A stretch of 64,000 bases of DNA from Piezodorus guildinii (GCA_023052935.1 CM041293.1:147878968-147942967); one strand, 5' to 3'. Positions 9,269-20,390 are shown, numbered from the stretch's first letter. Numbers and translations: made by a program. Notes: generated by a model from the letters alone, not told the origin.

Positions 9269-11376
9269 TTTTACTTTCACTTACTATATATAGTAAGGGG
9301 AAGTATTGCGATCGTGAAAATTTTCCAATTCCAGTTTTCAACAGAAATACACGTTTTAGGGTCCCCTGAGTCCAAATAACCAAGTCCCGCAAAAAGGTAT
9401 GTGTGTGGTTTTTTTTTTTTTTTTTTTTTTTTACGAGGCTAGGTGGAAATCTTCAAAAGACGCGGATAGGCCCGTACCTATCCGTGTGTGGGATTTCTAC
9501 CCACTAAAACCAACCTCCCTACACCTGTTTCTCACCCTCCACGGGACCACTGTTAGGCATTACTTCGTGGAGGAGAGTGGCTGTGTGCCGCCCCATTGTC
9601 AAGCGCCTTACCCTATATTTCTAGGCACGCCTCTCCTTCTCTTCCATTCTCAATTTCTTGATGACGCCCGCAGCCAGACGTTGGCCCGCCATCCAGTTCT
9701 CCTGAGAAAGTAGCATGAGGTTGACGGTGTTGTCAGGTGTAGCTTCTGATCTGCATATTTCTTGAAATTCTTCCCTCTCTACTTGAAAGCGAGGACAGCA
9801 GAAGAATACGTGTTCTACTGTCTCATCTATTGTTGGGCATCTTGGACATTCTGCTGTATTGTCCAACTTAAACCGTAATTGGTAGGCTCTGAAGCAGCCA
9901 TGTCCAGTGAGCATTTGGGTTAGGTAGTAGTCCACTTCCCCGTGGCTTCTATCCATCCAGGGTTGGATGCAAGGTACCAGCCTATGGGTCCACCTTCCGC
10001 TTGCTGCCAAATCCCAGCGTCGCTGCCACTTTTGGACCGTCTGCTTCCTCTCTTCGGTTCTAGGAATGTGGACAACACTTTTATACGTACGTTGCCTTTC
10101 CTCCGACAGCAGTTCAATAGGTGGCATCCTGGCCACCACACATGCAGCTTCGTAAGATACTGTGCGAAATGCACTTATCACCCTCAGAGCGCTTCGGCGA
10201 TAAACTGACACAATGGGTCTCCTGTAAGAAAGTGTGTCCAGGGCATTATTCCATATTGGGGCTGCGTATAAAAGAGTGGATGAGACGACGCTCGCCATTA
10301 ATAGTCTCCGACTACTTCTAGGTCCGCCTACGTTGGGCATCAATCGGGCTAGAGCTGTGGTCACTCCTGCTGCTTTGATGCATACTTTCTGGATATGCTC
10401 CTTGAATTTAAGCCTTTCATCAAGTATAACCCCAAGATATCTCAGTGAGGGCTGGGACCGTATCTCTTGCCTGCCCACTCTCAGGATTATTTCTTCTTTC
10501 TTTTTACGCCTACTTATAAAAAGGGCCTCTGTTTTCCTTTCTGCCAGTTGGAGCCCCACCGATGTCAGCCAATCACGGATCAGAGAGATTGTGTGTGTGT
10601 GTGTGTCTGTGTGTGTGGTAACTCGCGGGCGGAAACGGTAAGTCCTATGAAACTGAAATTTCATATTTAAGACAACTATAAGCCCGAGACGTGACAAAAC
10701 TTTTTTCATCAAAATGAGCTTACCAGAAGAGGCACTTTATACCATGCATTTTGCACCTTTTTTTCGATTTTCTCAAAAACGGTTCCGACGATTTTGATTA
10801 AACTCGCTATATCAATGTAAAATTTAATGGGCTTTAATATCATGTAGGTTTTATTTGAATAAAAATGGTCTGACAGGGCTTAAATGACGATATTTTAAAT
10901 TTTCTTCCCCTAATGTACCTTTAATTTTATAGATTCAATAATAATAACTAGATTATCTTGTTAACGCTGATGAAAAACAGGTAAATATATAAATTGAATA
11001 AATTCGATACCCAACTAAAGGAGAAAACAGAAAAAATATTTTTTTAATTTAATTTTTCGTTTTTGAACATAAGAGCAGTAATATACATGTATGATATACC
11101 GTTGGAAAGCTAAAGATTTTAGAAAAAATATCATCTCATACACAAGCTTATAGAAGTTAATAGAGAGTGATGAGAAGAAGATAAAACTAACTGATTATTT
11201 TAGATAATAATATAATAGATTTTTTAATAAGACCATGTTTCTATATAAATTCAATTTGATTAATTCCTTAATAGTTTCATGTATTTTTGTCTCTAACTGT
11301 ATTTGAAAATTTTTCCATTGATTTTAAAAATCGAGGTAAGTGAAAATCGTGTGTTGCCCACACCAGATTTTTTTTC
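9269..11376 (-). repeat. REP1 copy 3, split by an R1-clade LINE
   Basis: The right end (tttttactttcacttac, TATATA palindrome, gtattgcgatcgtg) is at 9269-9408 and the remainder at 10589-11376, ending in ttgcccacaccagatttt. The sequence is very close to the uninterrupted copy at 38214-39154, which provides an empty-site comparison. The break lies exactly inside the TG tract. Confidence 0.88.
9409..10588 (-). pseudogene. R1-clade LINE, 5'-truncated, inserted in a TG/CA tract
   Basis: The retained ORF (about 9621-10588, minus) covers the end of the reverse transcriptase and the C-terminal region of a non-LTR element. SLRYLGVILDERLKFKEHI matches the last RT motif, and a C-X2-C-X8-H-X4-C knuckle (CPRCPTIDETVEHVFFCC) is typical of R1-type ORF2 C-termini. 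The catalytic YADD part and the endonuclease are missing. A poly(A) tail, seen as T at 9409-9432, closes the 3' end. On its sense strand both sides are CA repeat. The open frame runs on into REP1 for about 41 codons upstream, and this extension is an accident of the junction. Confidence 0.88.
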
Positions 11377-11454
11377 ATTTTTCGGTACTGCACAACATAT
11401 GCATTTTTTTGCAATTTCATAGCAAGAAGCTCATGTATAAATAAAAATATATAT

Positions 11455-11712
11455 ATTTGTTTATTTATTCATTTATTTATTTATATTTATAACTACATAT
11501 TAATACATCTAGTAAATTAGCTGATAGATAAAACACATGAAAAAGACTGAAAGAAACTGCCCATTGGCTGCACTCCAATAGCTAATCTATACTAGAAGAT
11601 CTCGAGGCCATCTTCTTTTCAGACGCCTCGGAGGATTGTCAGGAATTGAAGAGGAACCTAGGATTGAAGTGGGTTAGAGTGAGAGTGGAGTTTGTCATGG
11701 AAGGATAAATAA
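11455..11712 (-). mobile_element. Jockey-type LINE 3' end fragment
   Basis: On the minus strand: a cctccgaggcgtctgaaaag codon run, ggccatcttcttttc on plus, a short untranslated region with ccaatgggcagtttc, and a tttataa tail. It is shared with fragments at 41325, 45656, 52500 and 56808. Confidence 0.65.
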
Positions 11713-12454
11713 ATATAATTTTGTAAATAGTGTTAGGTTTATTATTATTATTTTTCAATTTTTTTTATGATTGATTCAGTTTTGTAAAATAACTATTTTT
11801 TAAATTTATTTTATTGTGTCCAGGATGAATGTAGTTTATATAAATGGTAGGTTGATTGATTACTTTAATTTTTATACTTATATGTAAGTTACGGCAACTT
11901 TCTTCATTAAAAGGTCATCCGACCATGCTTAAATGCCTTGTAATATAAATTCGTAACATGAAATTTTGAAAAAAAAAAAAAGCATTATTATTGTATTACT
12001 ATCACAAACAAAACTAATTTTTAGCTATTACTGAGTCAATACAGAACCTACTTTTATGCAAGTTAATATTAAAACATTTTTGATTGACGTATTGTGAAAT
12101 CTTGTTGAGATATTCCAAATTGCCATACAAGAACGAAAGCTCTCTCAACAAACACACACCGCCCCATTATAAGGATCTGTCAGTTCGTCATCTTGCCGCT
12201 ATTCATATGTAAATAGCTTCAAGTGGGCGCCAAAATAATCTTTAGCACCCTCAGCCGGCTAGTAATCATCCTAAACTCCCGCTGTAGAGTCATTGCTAAG
12301 ATTTTCAGTGGGAATTTGTTCCAAAATGATTTGGGGAGAGAAAAAAAACGATTTAGTTGTACACAAAGTTGAGTGTAATTAAGTCGACGATAGAGGTGAT
12401 TACTTTTTGACATAGGCATGTCTTTTGGCTAAGGTATTGTTATGTTATTAGGTA
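11713..12454. other. Unassigned DNA
   Basis: A GC-richer patch lies at about 12120-12330, but no frame or splice pattern is good enough to call. The remainder is AT-rich. Confidence 0.35.
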
Positions 12455-12539
12455 ACTTTAATGAAGAAGATGATTGGAAGTGCGGCCATCAAAAAAAACA
12501 TCACACTAATAAGTAACACTTAATGTATTTGTGTGCCAA

Positions 12540-12570
12540 CGTTTCGGCCTACACTGCGGGCCTTCATCAG
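12540..12570 (-). ncRNA. Hammerhead ribozyme-like core, intact boxes
   Basis: Minus strand: CTGATGA, one A, a 4-bp GGCC/GGCC stem with a 9-base loop, GAAACG, then TT as the predicted GUU cleavage triplet. All invariant core positions are present. Stem I is weak (about 2 bp). As in other Penelope-type hammerheads, stem III would be the short self-complementary ACGU-type pairing, which favours a dimer. Confidence 0.65.
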
Positions 12571-12652
12571 GGTGGCTCAGAGAAGGTATCTCAAGAAGTC
12601 AAAGATCTTTCATTCTTCTTCAGACTTCTTGAGATACTTTCTCTGAGTCCCA

Positions 12653-12683
12653 CTGATAAATGCCAACAATGTAGGCCGAAACG
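12653..12683 (+). ncRNA. Hammerhead-like core, mutated
   Basis: Partner arm of palindrome A: CTGATAA (G8 replaced by A), TGCC/GGCC stem region, GAAACG. It is expected to be inactive because G8 supplies the general acid in hammerhead catalysis. Confidence 0.5.
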
Positions 12684-12745
12684 TGTGTGTTTTTTTTTTC
12701 TTTTTATGACCGCACCTCTCACTATCTTCCTCATTAAATATTCGG

Positions 12746-13184
12746 TCAATTAATATCCATCGTTATTTAGTAACTTTTTTTTTTTTTTTAATTCTTAAAA
12801 TGTAACACCTTTGACATGCTCTAGCTCTGTTGGTTTTGTTTCGTTTAAAACTTCAAAAGCAATTTGTAGATCGGAAATTTAATAATATATACGTTTTGTT
12901 ATACCGACTGTTTTGGAGTATATTGATTTAAATGAAAAAAAATCAACAATGTCTTAATTTACGTTGATGATTTAAAAAAAAAGTTGTTAAAGGATTATTT
13001 CTTTCTGCCTTTACCTTTTATACTTCATCAATTACTCCATGAATGGAAAAATATTTGATTCTATTAATAAATACCCATGATCTATTGTTTTTTCCAGTCT
13101 GGGAGGAGTACTAAAGCCCGTTTTCTTACAATATGTCGTAATTGTTATTAAACATTGAAAAATAGTTTTAAAATAAAATCATTT
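12746..13184. other. Unassigned AT-rich DNA
   Basis: Nothing beyond homopolymer runs was recognised. Confidence 0.35.
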
Positions 13185-13670
13185 TTTTCGGTGTAATATT
13201 TTGTGGGCTTTGATATCTTAAAAGCCGATACGCCAAATTTTCTTTATTTAATGTATCTTTAATTTTATAGATTCGAAAAAAAAATAACCATTTTATCTTG
13301 CTAGCATTGTTAAAAAACGAATTAATATACAATTTGAACGTATTGGTTAACCAACTTAAGAAGAAAAGAAATATATTTTTATTACATAAGAACAGTAATA
13401 ATATACCTTTGGAAAGCTAAAAAATTTAGAAAAAATGTTATCTGATATACAAATATGTATAAGATAATAAAATGTGCTGAAGAACTGACAAAATTAAGTA
13501 ATTTTGGTAGATGATAATTTTTTTCATTAGGTAAAAGATGTTTCTATCGAAACTCGATGTAATTCTTTTTAATTTTTTTCAGGTATATAATTTATTTGAA
13601 ACTTATTGAATTGGTTATAAAGTGAAAGTTGTTTATAAAGGGTCGCGCGCAACCAAATATTAATTATAAA
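13185..13670 (-). repeat. REP1 fragment (left half)
   Basis: Landmarks in order on the plus strand: tgggctttgatatc, tagattcgaaaaaaaaataa, a ggaaagctaaaaaattt stretch, and the degenerate left end gtgaaagttgtttataaag with cgcgcgcaacc. The right half with the TG tract is missing. Confidence 0.7.
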
Positions 13671-14448
13671 CAAATTTTAGTATAGTAATTTAAGACATTG
13701 TATTTATTTCAAATCTAAATTTCTTCTTATTCCCGTAGTGCATAATACTTAATTATTAGTTTAAAAAAAAAAATGTTCTTATTTTTACTATTATCGACTA
13801 AAAACCTGAATTTATGTTCAAATGAAGTTTATCGATCCAATAATTTATTCCTAATGTGTTAAATAAATAAAGTTTAAAAGTAATTTGAATATTTTGAGGT
13901 GGTGAGAGTGTTATATATGAATAACCAGATATGGGTGAAAACAGTGAAAATATTCCTTTATTGTCTTGTAGATAAATTGGTAAAGCAAATAGAACAAAAT
14001 TACGAGACATAGACAGAGAAGGAAATACGAGAAGTGCACAATAACAACAGAGATAGAAGTCAACAGCTGGCGAGAGGTTACAATGGATTTGCCACTGTAA
14101 AAGTAAATGATCTTTCTACAATAATAAAATACACAAAATAAAGTAAGAGATAAAAATTAACTTCAATTAAATATAAAAAGAACAAAAATATAAACATGTT
14201 TAAGGCAGTGACAAATCCATTTCACATAACCTCTTTGCTCCATCACACACATCAGGCCCGTCACAAATATATTCCATTTTCTTTTAGTTATACGAAGATT
14301 AAATGTTTTATACCATTCAATTCGTTTGGTTAAACTATGAAATTGAAATTTGTTTAGGAAATACCTAATTGAGTAAGGTGTACACAGTAAAAGTTTCCGG
14401 AATTTATGAAATTATAAGTCTAAAACTTGTATGAACTCGATAATTAAA

Positions 14449-14490
<42 letters not shown>

Positions 14491-14831
14491 TTATTATTTA
14501 TAAAAATAATAATTTTTTTTTACATCTTATGAGGGATATAATTTAGATATGATAATTACAGATCTAGTTGTTTCATACAATGTATTGATTTTGAAATATT
14601 TATACTTTTGAAAATCAAACCAAGATGAGAAGAGGTACTCGAGTGTGATTGCTCAATTAGTCGGTAAAAGTGCTTTATCTAAATTGTCCACTTCAAACAC
14701 GTGGCTCATTCACGGTTATTTAGGCATTAAGTGTGTGAGGAATTTTCATTATTACCATACGAAATCAGGTAAACAAACTTAGAGAATTTATATAATAACA
14801 GGAGTGTACTGATATTCCTAATTATAAAGGT
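13671..14831. other. Unassigned AT-rich DNA with a TA tract at 14451-14486
   Basis: Apart from the TA microsatellite, no gene or transposon feature was recognised. A 70-codon minus-strand frame at 13798-14010 has biased AT-rich codons and no family. Confidence 0.35.
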
Positions 14832-15116
14832 AAAAAAAAAAAATGGTGCGAGCAACACACGACTTTCACTTACCTCCGTTGTTGAAATCAGTTTTACGAA
14901 CTTTTAAATAAATTTTTTTAGTGGAAAAATGTCAAAGAATAACCTGCAAGAATGAGTTTGTTTTATCCGCTTCCCATCTTCCTCCATTACATTCTTACGA
15001 TTTGCAAATAAGATAATGTTTATATAAGGTGTAGATTCTTTTAGGTGAAGGTCAAATTTCTATGAATAAAATTGGAGGCTGATGTCTACTTCACCACTCT
15101 TTTATTGAAAAAATTC

Positions 15117-15152
15117 GCACTACGTTTCGGCTACAATGCCATCTTCAGGTGC
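15117..15152 (-). ncRNA. Hammerhead ribozyme, complete minimal fold predicted
   Basis: Minus strand: stem I GCAC (complement of 15149-15152), CTGAAGA, one T, stem II GGC/GCC with loop ATTGTA, GAAA, then CGTA giving a GUA cleavage triplet, then GTGC (complement of 15117-15120), which pairs perfectly with the first GCAC. All conserved core residues are present. Stem III would be the self-complementary ACGU and is only stable between two molecules or as a two-base-pair hairpin. This is inferred from pairing by eye. Confidence 0.72.
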
Positions 15153-15225
15153 AGTGGAACAAATTAGAGCTCACATATAATGTGAGTAGCTGCTTTCAAG
15201 TCAAAGCCTCTTGTCTAAATCCACT

Positions 15226-15259
15226 GCGCCTGAAGATGGCAATATAGCCAAAACTTAGT
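15226..15259 (+). ncRNA. Hammerhead-like core, mutated GAAA
   Basis: Partner arm of palindrome B: CTGAAGA and the GGC/GCC stem remain, but the box reads AAAA instead of GAAA and the following CGTA is CTTA. Probably inactive. Confidence 0.55.
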
Positions 15260-16045
15260 GCGAATTTTTTCAATAAAAGAGTGGTGAAGTAGAAATCAGC
15301 CTCCAATTTTATTCAAAGATAATGTTTCTTTTCAAAATTTTTTAGGTTTACAAAGGTATATTGTACATATATATTTCTGTTTTGGGGTTTAAAACAAAAC
15401 AATACACAGAAACAATTTTTTTTTTTTTTTTTTTTTTATCAAATTCGTTCAACATATAAATATGCCCGTTTTTATCAACGTTAACAAGATAATTTGGTTA
15501 ATTGATTGTAATCTACAAAATTAAAGTTAAGTTAGAGGTAGATAATTCCGGCATTTAAGTTTTTTTCTCGTTCAACCATAATCAAAACAACATCCATAAA
15601 CAATTTTACATCCATAAAGCGCGTTTTAATCAAAATCGTTTGTGTCCTTTTTGAGAAAATTGTAAAAAGGTGCAAAATGCATGGTATCAAATCGGTATGG
15701 TATCGGGCTAACCGATTTTGTGGAAAAAGTTGCTGTAAAGTCTTGGGCATCTACGCTCTTAAAATATGAAATTTCAGTTTAATAAAACTTGACATTTTCG
15801 AGCTTTTCTAACAAAATGCATAAAAACATCCTGAGGTTTTTGTGAGACTTGGTCACTTGGATTTATAAGACTTCAAAATATGTACTTCTGATGAAACTCT
15901 AATTCGAAAATTTCCTCGTTCACGATACTTTCCCTTATATATTTCATATATAGGTAAGCGAAAGTAAATAAATCTGTATTAGTTGGAAAATTTAAGGAGT
16001 AGTTTGGTAGAGAATTTTTATAGTTTAATTTTGAAATATAGGTAC

Positions 16046-16175
16046 TAGGGTGGTCCAGTGAATAGAGTCTAATGGTCTCCGTTTACTTGGTACGAATCCC
16101 GTCTGTTGGCCCTAAACAATTGGGAAAGCCCCAATCACATCACTGCTCAGCCGTTAGCCCCTCTTACAGTCCTCA
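16046..16175 (+). mobile_element. Diverged SINE-a fragment
   Basis: Contains a tRNA-like head (ggtggtccagtgaatagagt), a damaged box B (ggtacgaatcccg) and ctcagccgttagcc from the 3' body. The middle is deleted. Confidence 0.6.
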
Positions 16176-16868
16176 TAGTAGTTTAGTCTCGGAAAATAAA
16201 GGAATGTTTATTTGCAAAACAAGTCTTTTTTAAAAAGTAAAAATTTTAACTTTGAAATCGCAACTTGCCAGACTTTAACGATACCTCGAACCCACGTTCC
16301 AACGATAACAAGAATCCAGTTACACCATTCCAGGAAACTGATAAAGCATGAAATAGTGGTTAATAACTTAGAAATAGGGAGTGCATAGCTACTAGTCGCC
16401 GTCAGCTGAGACCAAAATAATACTCAGAAAAACTTTGTTTGAAATTAAAATTTGTTTTATTTCATTCAACATTTGATTCACACCTGTATGAGAATGAAAT
16501 AAGAAAATGTGTTAAAATCTAAGGAAACATGGTGTAGGTGGACATCAGAGAGACAGCACTCAGAGAGTTTCATCCTTCTGACAATAAAGAACTATATTTT
16601 CAGGTCAATAGGTCCATCCAACTCCTTTTCAGCCTACGCCGAATCATGCCTGTGATGTCAGTGGTAGCAATGTTTTAAACAATTTTTTTAAGATGTCGAT
16701 ATAGTTTTTCGTGAAATCGTTTGTATTTCGTGAATGTATGTTTCATCCGTAAAAATTAATACCACTATAATTTCCATGATTTTATTAATTACTAAAATTA
16801 ATATGATCATTATTATTAATGAATTATTATTCAAGCTAGTTTTGTTAATTAGCACTTATTTGTTTTAG
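16176..16868. other. Unassigned DNA upstream of the candidate exon
   Basis: No transposon landmark was found. It ends with a T-rich stretch and ttgttttag, a plausible 3' splice site. Confidence 0.4.
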
Positions 16869-16956
16869 GCTTCAGGGCCACCTGTGCAGTTGGAACCAGT
16901 GGATCTGAGTATGAAGAGTTGCCTGCAGAATTCCCGCCTATCGTTATCTCCTCTAG
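16869..16956 (+). CDS. Candidate internal exon with a CtBP-binding motif (transcription factor-like)
   Basis: An 88-nt stretch of balanced composition sits in AT-rich DNA. It is preceded by cttatttgttttag (3' splice site) and followed by gtaattg (5' splice site). The frame starting at its first base is open and reads ASGPPVQLEPVDLSMKS, then CLQNSRLSLSPL, with one base left over (phase 1 exit). PVDLS fits the PxDLS consensus that recruits the co-repressor CtBP, and EPVDL-S/T is characteristic of the KLF3/8/12 group. Similar motifs occur in other repressors such as Knirps. No zinc fingers or other exons were found in the window, so the flanking introns would be large. Gene identity is only a suggestion. 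Confidence 0.55.
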
Positions 16957-18517
16957 GTAATTGTAAACACCTATTGTATAACACATAACTAAATAAAATT
17001 TATTTATGCGGCAATAAACATGTAAAATTATTATATAGCATGTCTCTTAGAGCTCGACCATGTTTAAATCGCCTTCATTTTTATTTAATTGGACATAATA
17101 ATATTCCAATCATATAAAGATCATTGAAAACCAATAAATTGATATGGAAAGTTCAACACGAGAATTATAATTCCGGAGTTTTTAACGAAGCTTGACATTT
17201 AATCATCTAATAATATCCCTTAAAAGGATCCAATATTATATAAAAAATATATTACTAATATCGTTACTAGCCTATAATCAATGGTGGTAATAACTATTAA
17301 TGAAATTCCAATCTTGTGCTTTTTCCTTATACCTTGCATCTTATAATGTACAACTTTTACTTTTTTTTATGATTATTATATTACCGTCTTATTAAAAGAT
17401 GTTTTTGAAAGAAATTTCATTAAATTATACCCAGTAGTTCTTATGTAGTAGAGAATGAAGAGAAAATATAACTTATTTTTTAGATTTTTTGCACTGGAAC
17501 CTAAATAATACAGGGTACAAATATTATTTAGTTTTTAGTTTTAGTTTTAGTTTTTAGTATTTAGTTTTTAAGCACATCTTCATTGATTTTAATTGGACGT
17601 TAAATTTATGTCATTATCCCCAGATTGAGATAGTAGTAGGAGGAACTTTAGCTGTTAAATATATATATATTTTTTCAATCCTTCGCGACTTTTCCTCTAA
17701 TAATAATAATGAAATTTATTTTTACGAAAACCAATCAAAATTAACCATATAATTGTACATATGATTTCAGTTAATCTTACAAAAATAATTGTATATCAAA
17801 ATAACGCTTGTTTATTTAACACACATTTGTTTTTAATTTGTTGGAAAAAGTACACAAAATTTACGCACAAAAAACAAATAGCTGTTAATAAAATTATTTA
17901 AAAAATAAATGTATAATAAATATAACGTATGAAATATAAACAAAGAATAATTTAAATTAAATTAACAGTGTTAACTTAACAACGCATATTTATTTCTCCT
18001 GTGAATGTAACGTTTAAGGGAAGATTTACTGTAATTACTGATGTCTTGTATTTGTAGCCGAAAATTGTTGTTTTGTTGTAGTAGGTGCTAGTTTTCTCTA
18101 GTTGTTTCTTCTTATCATCTATATTTAAAACTTCAAATAATCATAAATATAATTTATAATTTTTAAAACTCATAATAACATATATTAGTATGTTTATTTT
18201 TGGAAAGGCATATTTATGAATTATATTTTCTTTCCAAATCTTTTTTTAGAGATTGTATTAATTTTCAATCTGTTTATTAATATTTTACATCTACCAAACA
18301 ATTTTTTGACCAGGATTTATTCTTAATTTCTAGGATATTTTAGGAACAGTTATGCTTATTACAATGATATTTTTATTTCGAATATATTTAATTATGTTAA
18401 GATTATTTAGATTCTCATAGAAATAAAGTTGAAAACGTTTTAACTTAAAGAATACTAAATATTTGAACATACAATAACTTAAATTTAAAGTCAAATAATA
18501 TGAGTTTGCTAGTTGCA
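16957..18517. other. AT-rich DNA, possibly intron
   Basis: No transposon landmark or second exon was recognised. A TTAGTTTT-like short tandem lies at about 17521-17570. Confidence 0.4.
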
Positions 18518-18988
18518 ATTTATAAAAATATTATAAGGCTGAAGAGTTTGTTCGTTTATTTGAACGCGCTAATCTCAGAAACTACTGGTTCGAATTGAAA
18601 AATTCTTTTTGTGTTGGATAGTCCAATAGTTGAAAAGAATCAATGGAAAATCTGGAAAACAGAGAAAATTAACCTTGCATCCTTACGATTCTAAATGACT
18701 TACCTTTTAATTTTAAAATAATTCAATTTCCCGTTAAGTTATCTTTTGCCGTAACAATAACCCGTAGGAATCGATTTACACAAGACTGCTTTTCACACGG
18801 CCGACTATATGTCGCATTGTCAGAATCGGGTTGCGGAGAAAATCAGTATATTCTTCTGCCACAAAAAAATAAAACTAAAAATATCATTTACGCAGAAGTG
18901 CCTAGAAATATATATATTTTTTAAAAAATTCTTAATAGCAATCTTAATAACAGAATTTTACGCAGACGAAGTCTCGGGCAATAGCTAG
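18518..18988 (+). mobile_element. Non-autonomous Helitron-like element
   Basis: The left end aatattataaggctgaagag, followed by tttgttcgtttatttgaacg and actactggttcgaattg, is a widely known insect repeat start. The right end is acgaagtctcgggcaatagctag followed by t, i.e. CTAG next to a target T as Helitrons require. There is no Rep/helicase ORF. The internal part is AT-rich and apparently deleted. Confidence 0.65.
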
Positions 18989-19659
18989 TTTTGACTAATA
19001 CCAGTTATACATTGTTATGTACTCAATATTATTTAAAAATTATTTTCAGAACTAACTGAGAAAAACAGACGAATTCTTTTTCCATGTTTCGATAACTAAC
19101 CTTATGACCTATGTATTTAGATAAGTATCTTTTTTTATATTAAGTATTTATTTTTATCTAGTACCGTTTTAATGAAAATAATTTACTTAAAAAACAAAAC
19201 TTTTTTTTCTATCCTACAATTTATGACCGGTCGCTTTTTAGGAAATTCTATTCATAAGAAGATTGCTATACACAGCTGGGTCATTTTCTGCATGCAACTG
19301 TTTTAACATTATAATAGCTAATCAATAATGTTTTATATTAATGTATAAATAATGGATTCAGTGAAATGATGATAAAAACAGTTTGGAAATCATGAATGTT
19401 GTATTATTATTTTTCATTACAGATGAAAACAATATATGAGAAATCTGTCTAATGTTAATGTTTTTAAAAGAAAAGTAATAAGTGAGCGTTGTATAAAAAT
19501 TCCTATTTTCAAAATATTATACTTATTAATACAATATTTTAAAAAATGAAAGCTGAAAACTTTTTAATGGTTTGTTTTATTCTGAATATTATTATTTTTT
19601 TTTTTTTATTTATCATGATTTTCATATTGAATTATACTACAGGTGAGTATAATAAAAAA
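18989..19659. other. Unassigned AT-rich DNA
   Basis: Nothing recognised. Confidence 0.35.
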
Positions 19660-20390
19660 ACTTTGCATATTATTTCCAAATAACAATATATTTATATAGC
19701 TGTTGTATTAAGTAATATAAAAAGCAATAAATTATTCAAAGTAAAATAGCATATCACCACTGTTAATTTCAAAACGCTATATCTGCTGGTTCTCAAGAAA
19801 ATTCAATGATTTTTCTCTTTTTATTTATTTTTTTAAATAATTTTTTTGTATTTATTTTTTTATTGCGCTATAGTGATTCTTAAGCTCTATGCATACTTTT
19901 CTCAATTGTCAAAAATAACTGAGTTATGAGCGTATTTATATGTAAAATTTCATTTTCTTTTCTTTTCTTTTTTCTCTTTTATATATTTATTCACTGCTTC
20001 TTGGTTGAAAACACTGATAAATGTTTTTTCCATCTTCAAAAATAACTGAGTTATTGAATTAAATCACATTTGATCGGCCGCCATTTTAAAATTAAACAGC
20101 TGATATCAACGTCTAGGGTGTTAGGATCATCGTTGCACGGACTAGTATTTTTGTGGAAAATCTAAAAAAAAATGATCCATTAGTTACGGAGAAATCGCGC
20201 GGACAGCGGACGACGGACAAATGGATTTTATTTTTTTTTGTTATTCAGATTCCACGCATCTTTAAACGTAAGCTCTTAAATTGTGAGGAGGGGGGATTGT
20301 TTTATTTATTTTTTTGGTCGATTACAAAGGTTCATTATTGAGAATAATAAACCAAAACAAAAAAAAAAAAAAAATGACCGTTTGATCAAA
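19660..20390 (+). repeat. REP2 copy, most complete
   Basis: Shared with 6560-6850 and 48765-49935. Landmarks: ttattgaattaaatcacatt, tgatcggccgccatttta, cggacgacggacaaatgga, attccacgcatctttaaacg, ggtcgattacaaaggttc. The downstream half has a moderate open frame (20153-20341) that is not conserved between copies. Class unknown. The sequence style recalls Helitron-like elements. Confidence 0.65.

Larger units (their letters stand above)
12455..12745. mobile_element. Hammerhead-bearing palindrome A (about 290 bp)
   Basis: Inverted arms of about 140 bp meet near 12607 (agtcaaagatctttcatt). Each arm carries a hammerhead-like motif, at 12540-12570 (-) and 12653-12683 (+), flanked outside by gtgcggccat on the left and atgaccgcac on the right. 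The same outer words flank palindrome E at 54.7-55.4 kb, so A and E are one family. Penelope-like elements are known to have terminal repeats with such ribozymes. No reverse transcriptase is present here. Confidence 0.75.
15064..15314. mobile_element. Hammerhead-bearing palindrome B (about 250 bp)
   Basis: Inverted arms of about 95 bp: gaataaaattggaggctgat at the left, atcagcctccaattttattc at the right, both continuing through caccactcttttattgaaaa and its complement into a hammerhead-like motif. A 60-bp spacer lies between. The arms differ by only a few substitutions. It is compact and noncoding. It resembles the non-autonomous hammerhead retroelements (retrozymes) or Penelope terminal repeats, but in inverted rather than direct order. 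Confidence 0.8.
14832..15978 (+). repeat. REP1 copy 5, carrying hammerhead palindrome B
   Basis: It starts ggtgcgagcaacacac then gactttcacttacctcc, and ends cgatactttcccttatat then taagcgaaagtaaa. The copy is interrupted at 15064-15314 by palindrome B, so B arrived after this REP1 copy. Confidence 0.8.

Noticed and set aside
10234..10641. Plus-strand frames over the R1-type LINE
   Set aside because: Antisense shadows of the LINE coding strand.
9621..10712. A 363-residue protein as one gene
   Set aside because: The first 41 or so residues come from the REP1 repeat on the far side of the LINE insertion junction. Only the part from about 10588 downwards is LINE sequence, so the fusion is accidental.
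17521..17570. Telomere-like TTAGTTTT repeat
   Set aside because: Short, irregular A/T-rich simple sequence without TTAGG.
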